Shown here: in pieces, positions 61,378 to 64,000 of the stretch | Position numbering within the stretch: the first letter of the stretch is position 1 | How the letters are laid out: the number at the start of each line of letters is the position of its first letter | NCBI GenBank assembly: GCA_023150475.1 | Contig: JAKLKU010000007.1 | Span: forward strand, 124,001 to 188,000 | DNA length: 64,000 nucleotides | DNA from: Planctomycetota bacterium | GTDB lineage: Bacteria; Planctomycetota; UBA1135; GCA-002686595 | Direction: 5' to 3' | Made by a program: the position numbers and the translations under genes | The notes under the pieces: model-generated | What the model saw: the letters and a program-made list of their open reading frames with translations, nothing else | What the model was told of the DNA's origin: nothing | Databases searched by the model: none

Positions 61378-61983
61378 CGCGTTGCGCGGTCGGAAGTCGT
61401 CGGAGGTCGGGGGTTCTGCGTCATGCGCTCGCCGCTAGCGCCGCGCCCACGTTCGTCGCGAGCGCGCGCGCGGCCGGCGGGGCCGCAATCCGCACTGATT
61501 TGGTGCTATTTCAGTCCCAAAGGAAGGCCGCGGCGGAGTCCGGGCGCGGCCTTTGGCTCACGGCATTCTATGCCCGGGTGCACTCTTCGGCCAGGCGCAC
61601 GCCCAAAATTCTCACGTTCACGCGAGATTGCGACCGGGCCGGAGCGCGCGGACCGGAGCGCGCGGACGTCGCCCGCGGGTCCCGAGCTCCGCCGTTCCCC
61701 TGGCGCGCGCTCCGGCCGGCTCGCAGCCCGTCCCACGCGCCGGGAGGCGGCCGTTGCGCGTCGTCAGCGAACGCCATCGGCCGAGGCACGGCGGCCCGAG
61801 GCACGGCGGGCCGCGGTCGAGCCTCGTGCACCGCGGAGGGACGTCGTTCGCCGAGCCGGAACGCCCGGCCCGCGGCCGTCCGGCGAGCGTCTGCCGGGGC
61901 CTCAACCCGCGGGAGATCGCGCGCCACGGAGCGCATGCGACGCGCCACTCAAGCCTCGACGCTCGGCGGTCGAGCAGAGAGCC
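61378..61983. other. 606-base non-coding stretch upstream of iscR with a dyad and a hairpin
   Basis: No ORF here has natural composition. A 22-base element ends in ACTGA (61494-61498) and TCAGT (61511-61515) within an AT-richer pocket and could be a regulator site for the leftward isc operon. A perfect 9-bp stem AAGGCCGCG/CGCGGCCTT (61524-61532 and 61545-61553) follows 8 bases later and could be a terminator or RNA structure. A canonical IscR box was not found. The remainder (61560-61983) is very GC-rich without visible signals. Confidence 0.4.
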
Positions 61984-62199
61984 ATGGCCGACCCCATCTG
62001 CATCCAGTGCGGGCACGCAACCCGTAGCACCGACCGTCTCAACCGCCTCGCCGACGGCAAGGTCTGTCCGGCGTGCCGCGAACGGGTGCTCGCGGAACTC
62101 CCGCCCGCGTTGCCGGCGTCGGCACAAAGCGAGTCGGGCCGCGGCCCAGCCAAGGCGCGCGTGCGCCGGCCGCGCCGCGCCAAACGCGAGCGCGCGTGA
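61984..62199 (+). CDS. small zinc-ribbon protein with basic tail (71 aa)
   Basis: The short protein has two CxxC knuckles, CIQC (6-9) and CPAC (28-31), likely one zinc ribbon, followed by an Ala/Pro linker and an Arg/Lys-rich tail (KARVRRPRRAKRERA) that suggests nucleic-acid or ribosome contact. The ATG lies just inside a long unnatural ORF, so the track does not list it separately. It converges on the thioesterase gene with 16 bases between. The partner is unknown. Confidence 0.62.
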   Translation: MADPICIQCGHATRSTDRLNRLADGKVCPACRERVLAELPPALPASAQSESGRGPAKARVRRPRRAKRERA

Positions 62200-62215
62200 T
62201 CGCCGCGCGCACCGC

Positions 62216-62626
62216 TCAGCCGAGCAGCGTGCGCAGCGACTCCGGCAACATCGCGACCCGCCGCTCCGGCGTGCGCAGGTCGATGCAGGCGAGTTCCGTC
62301 GTGCCAGTCGCGAGCAGTTGGCCCGTCTCGGCGTTCACGACCTCGTAGAGGAATTCGATCGAGGCGCCGCCCAGCCGACCGATCCGCGTGCGCACGAGGA
62401 GTTCGTCGTCGTAGCGCGCACTTTGACGGAAACGCAAGTCGGCCTTGCGGACCGGCAGCGCCCAACCTTGCTTCTCGATCTCCGAGTACGGCACGCCGAG
62501 CTCGCGCATCATCCGCGTGCGGCCCTCCTCGAAGTAGAGCAAGTAGTTCGCGTGGTGCACGACGCCCATTTGGTCGGTTTCGCCGTAGCGCACGCGCAAG
62601 CGGTGTTCGTGGGGAGCCGGAGCCAT
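62216..62626 (-). CDS. YbgC/FadM-like hotdog acyl-CoA thioesterase
   Basis: The 136-residue protein starts at 62626. The hotdog active-site segment is RYGETDQMGVVHHANYLLYFEEGR with the catalytic Asp in ETDQMG, as in 4-hydroxybenzoyl-CoA thioesterase relatives. It releases short- or medium-chain acids from CoA. YbgC proteins in proteobacteria sit by the tol-pal genes, which are absent here. The track start adds 156 unnatural residues and is rejected. Confidence 0.88.
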   Translation of the reverse strand: MAPAPHEHRLRVRYGETDQMGVVHHANYLLYFEEGRTRMMRELGVPYSEIEKQGWALPVRKADLRFRQSARYDDELLVRTRIGRLGGASIEFLYEVVNAETGQLLATGTTELACIDLRTPERRVAMLPESLRTLLG

Positions 62627-63077
62627 GCGCGCGCGATCATCGCAAGTCGACCGCCCCGCGGCGATACTGCCACTCGTCGTTGCGCAGGAAATCTCGAGCG
62701 AGGCGCAACCGAACGCGCGACGGCGAGTCCATGCTGGAAGCCCGGAGGTGTCTCTGCCGTCGCGCTCCGGTCGCGGAGCCGCGCACGCAGCGCACGCAAC
62801 GGGCGCCACGACGCGCTGCGACCCGAGGCGAGCCCGTGCGGAGCACGCTCGTCCATCCGTGTCCGCGTCTCTCGGCGTGCCGTGCGTGTCCCAAGCCGGT
62901 CCGGTCTTCACGGCGCGGGAGCAACGACGCCGAGAACCGCGTCGATGACGCCGGGACCCGGGTTTTCGAGATCCAACGAGCCGTGCCAGTTTCCTCGCAC
63001 GTCTCGGCGTCGCCCGAGTCCAGGAGGCGTCCTGGCGCCTCTTCGATGCGCCTGGTAGAACCGCGCGACTCACGAGC
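62627..63077. other. 451-base gap without a recognised gene
   Basis: The gap lies between the divergent thioesterase and DUF6677-type genes and must hold their promoters. Several ORFs cross it on both strands, but all are Arg/Ala/Ser-rich shadows. No repeat, hairpin or RNA gene was recognised. Confidence 0.5.
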
Positions 63078-63911
63078 ATGGATCCGCAGGCCAAACCGTC
63101 GAACCCGAACGTCGCCGCGGTGCTTTCGTGGATCGTGCCGGGTGCCGGACACCTCTATCTGGGCCGGCTTGGCTGGGCGGCGATCGGCTTCGTGCTGATC
63201 GAAGGTCTCTACTACCTCGGCCTCGTGCTCTCCGAGGGGCGCGCCTTCGAGTACCTCGATCTCGAATTGCGCTCGCCGGTCGCGCCGGCGCTGTCGCCCG
63301 AGCTCGGCAACCTCGGCGCCTTCATCTATCAGCTCAAGAGCTACGGGTTCGGGCCCGGGATCATGCAGCCCTGGCCCGAGACGATGCGCCTCGGCAGTAG
63401 TCTCTGCGCGCTGGCCGGCATCCTGAGCGTCTGTTTCGCCGTGTTGGCGCACGTGCACGCGCGCGCGGTGCGCGCGACGCCGAACGCCGCCGCGGCGCCG
63501 GCGCGCGATCTGCTGCTCGCGTGGCTGGTGCCCGGACTCGGACACTGGATGCAGGGCCGCCGCCTGCGCGGCGCGATCGTCTTCGGTCTGCTCGTCGGGC
63601 TCTTCGTGCTCGGGACGTGGCTCGCCGAGGCGTCGAACCTCTCGCGCGAGCGCCACTTCTACTTCTGGGCCGGGCAGTTCCTGATCGGCGCACCAAGCCT
63701 CGTCGCGGAAGCGCTCTTCGGCGCGATGCGCGTGCGGAGCGAGATCCAGTACGTCGACTGCGGGCTGGTCTTCGGGTGTGTCGCCGGGTTGCTCAACGTG
63801 CTCGCGATGATCGACGTCTTCGGCTACGCGGAAGCGAAGCTCTTCGGTTGGCCGATCAAGGGCAGCGAGGACGATGCCGCGACGAAAGCCGTGGAAGGAG
63901 CGCGCGCATGA
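63078..63911 (+). CDS. DUF6677-type multi-span membrane protein
   Basis: The 277-residue protein has six to seven helices and two similar blocks, VLSWIVPGAGHLYLGRLGWA near residue 15 and LLAWLVPGLGHWMQGRRLRG near 150. This repeats the 'PG.GH...GR...G' signature of TM2-like/DUF6677 proteins frequent in planctomycetes. The function is unknown. Its stop overlaps the start of the next ORF, so an operon continues beyond the window. Confidence 0.72.
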   Translation: MDPQAKPSNPNVAAVLSWIVPGAGHLYLGRLGWAAIGFVLIEGLYYLGLVLSEGRAFEYLDLELRSPVAPALSPELGNLGAFIYQLKSYGFGPGIMQPWPETMRLGSSLCALAGILSVCFAVLAHVHARAVRATPNAAAAPARDLLLAWLVPGLGHWMQGRRLRGAIVFGLLVGLFVLGTWLAEASNLSRERHFYFWAGQFLIGAPSLVAEALFGAMRVRSEIQYVDCGLVFGCVAGLLNVLAMIDVFGYAEAKLFGWPIKGSEDDAATKAVEGARA

Positions 63912-64000
63912 GCGTCGTGATCCACCTGCTGCTCTTCGGCTGCGTCGCCGTGCCGATCGTCGTGCTATCGGCTTTCTACGCCGATGCGGACGACGCACGC
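63908..64000 (+). CDS. start of a membrane protein, cut by the window edge
   Basis: The ATG overlaps the upstream stop (ATGA). The 31 visible codons encode a hydrophobic helix (VVIHLLLFGCVAVPIVVLSAFY) followed by an acidic turn. This is probably a small membrane protein coupled to the DUF6677-type gene. Nothing more can be said from the fragment. Confidence 0.55.
   Translation, partial: MSVVIHLLLFGCVAVPIVVLSAFYADADDAR

Noticed and set aside
61553-63058. Long plus-strand ORFs across the non-coding regions around 61.5-63 kb
   Set aside because: Their translations are Arg/Ser/Pro-rich with no hydrophobic core. Only the 71-codon zinc-ribbon ORF starting at 61984 has recognisable features.
1-64000. 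CRISPR arrays, tRNA or rRNA genes, insertion sequences, prophage
   Set aside because: I looked for spaced repeats, tRNA-like arms, transposase or integrase motifs and found none. Short tandem repeats present are too short or lack spacers.

Overview
The window is high-GC bacterial DNA with tightly packed genes, many joined by 4-base start/stop overlaps. It looks like a planctomycete chromosome. The main support is a secreted FG-GAP-type protein (54378-56045) whose C-terminal Cys/Pro/Gly-rich domain I associate, from memory, with deep-branching planctomycetes of the Poly30/Pla133/Pla163 type. A DUF6677-type membrane protein and several secreted proteins of unknown function fit this. I see no phage, transposase, CRISPR array, rRNA or tRNA.

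Layout. 0.1-3 kb: a membrane-anchored SGNH hydrolase and a secreted amidase. 3.2-8.05 kb: a compact peptide-modification locus. A leftward operon encodes a degenerate ATP-grasp protein, a radical SAM/SPASM enzyme, a RimK-like ATP-grasp ligase and a CxxC protein of the GrdB-like family. Divergent from it are two unannotated peptide genes of 34 and 33 codons that share the C-terminal core CVLCSEDPKWCPPTE. Each has a strong ribosome site and is followed by a related hairpin. I read this as a ribosomally made, post-translationally modified peptide (RiPP) system of 'grasp-with-SPASM' architecture, and it is the most promising novelty here. 8.1-16.7 kb: crotonase, arylamine N-acetyltransferase, a self-contained AAA/DUF4143 gene with an operator-like promoter, secreted proteins, a two-lobed aspartyl protease with PDZ, and a tandem pair of ATP-grasp ligases. 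16.9-26.7 kb: acyl-CoA/alcohol dehydrogenases, a FIST sensor with a hybrid kinase, a GH95 fucosidase and DNA alkylation repair. 26.9-33.3 kb: an ABC exporter translationally coupled to glycolate oxidase GlcDEF. 33.4-43.1 kb: ROK kinase, an atypical GT5 'glycogen synthase', M48 peptidase, cyclodeaminase, phosphoglycerate mutase, a B12-type radical SAM protein and a large exported protein.

43.1-54.4 kb is a divergent gene cluster for a type III polyketide, probably an alkylresorcinol or alkylpyrone lipid. The rightward operon holds a YceI-domain protein, a small lipoprotein, a UbiG-like methyltransferase, an ICMT-like membrane methyltransferase and a type III PKS. The leftward operon holds an MMPL exporter, an FAD oxidoreductase, a small exported protein, a sensor kinase and a sigma-54-dependent response regulator. 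The divergent promoter region contains one good and one weak GG-N10-GC sigma-54-like site, which fits control by the resident regulator.

56.1-61.4 kb is a nearly full iscRSUA-hscBA-iscX operon without ferredoxin. Its HscB has an N-terminal Cys4 finger and its IscR ends in five His-containing hexapeptide repeats. The right edge holds a small zinc-ribbon protein, a hotdog thioesterase, a DUF6677-type protein and a truncated ORF.
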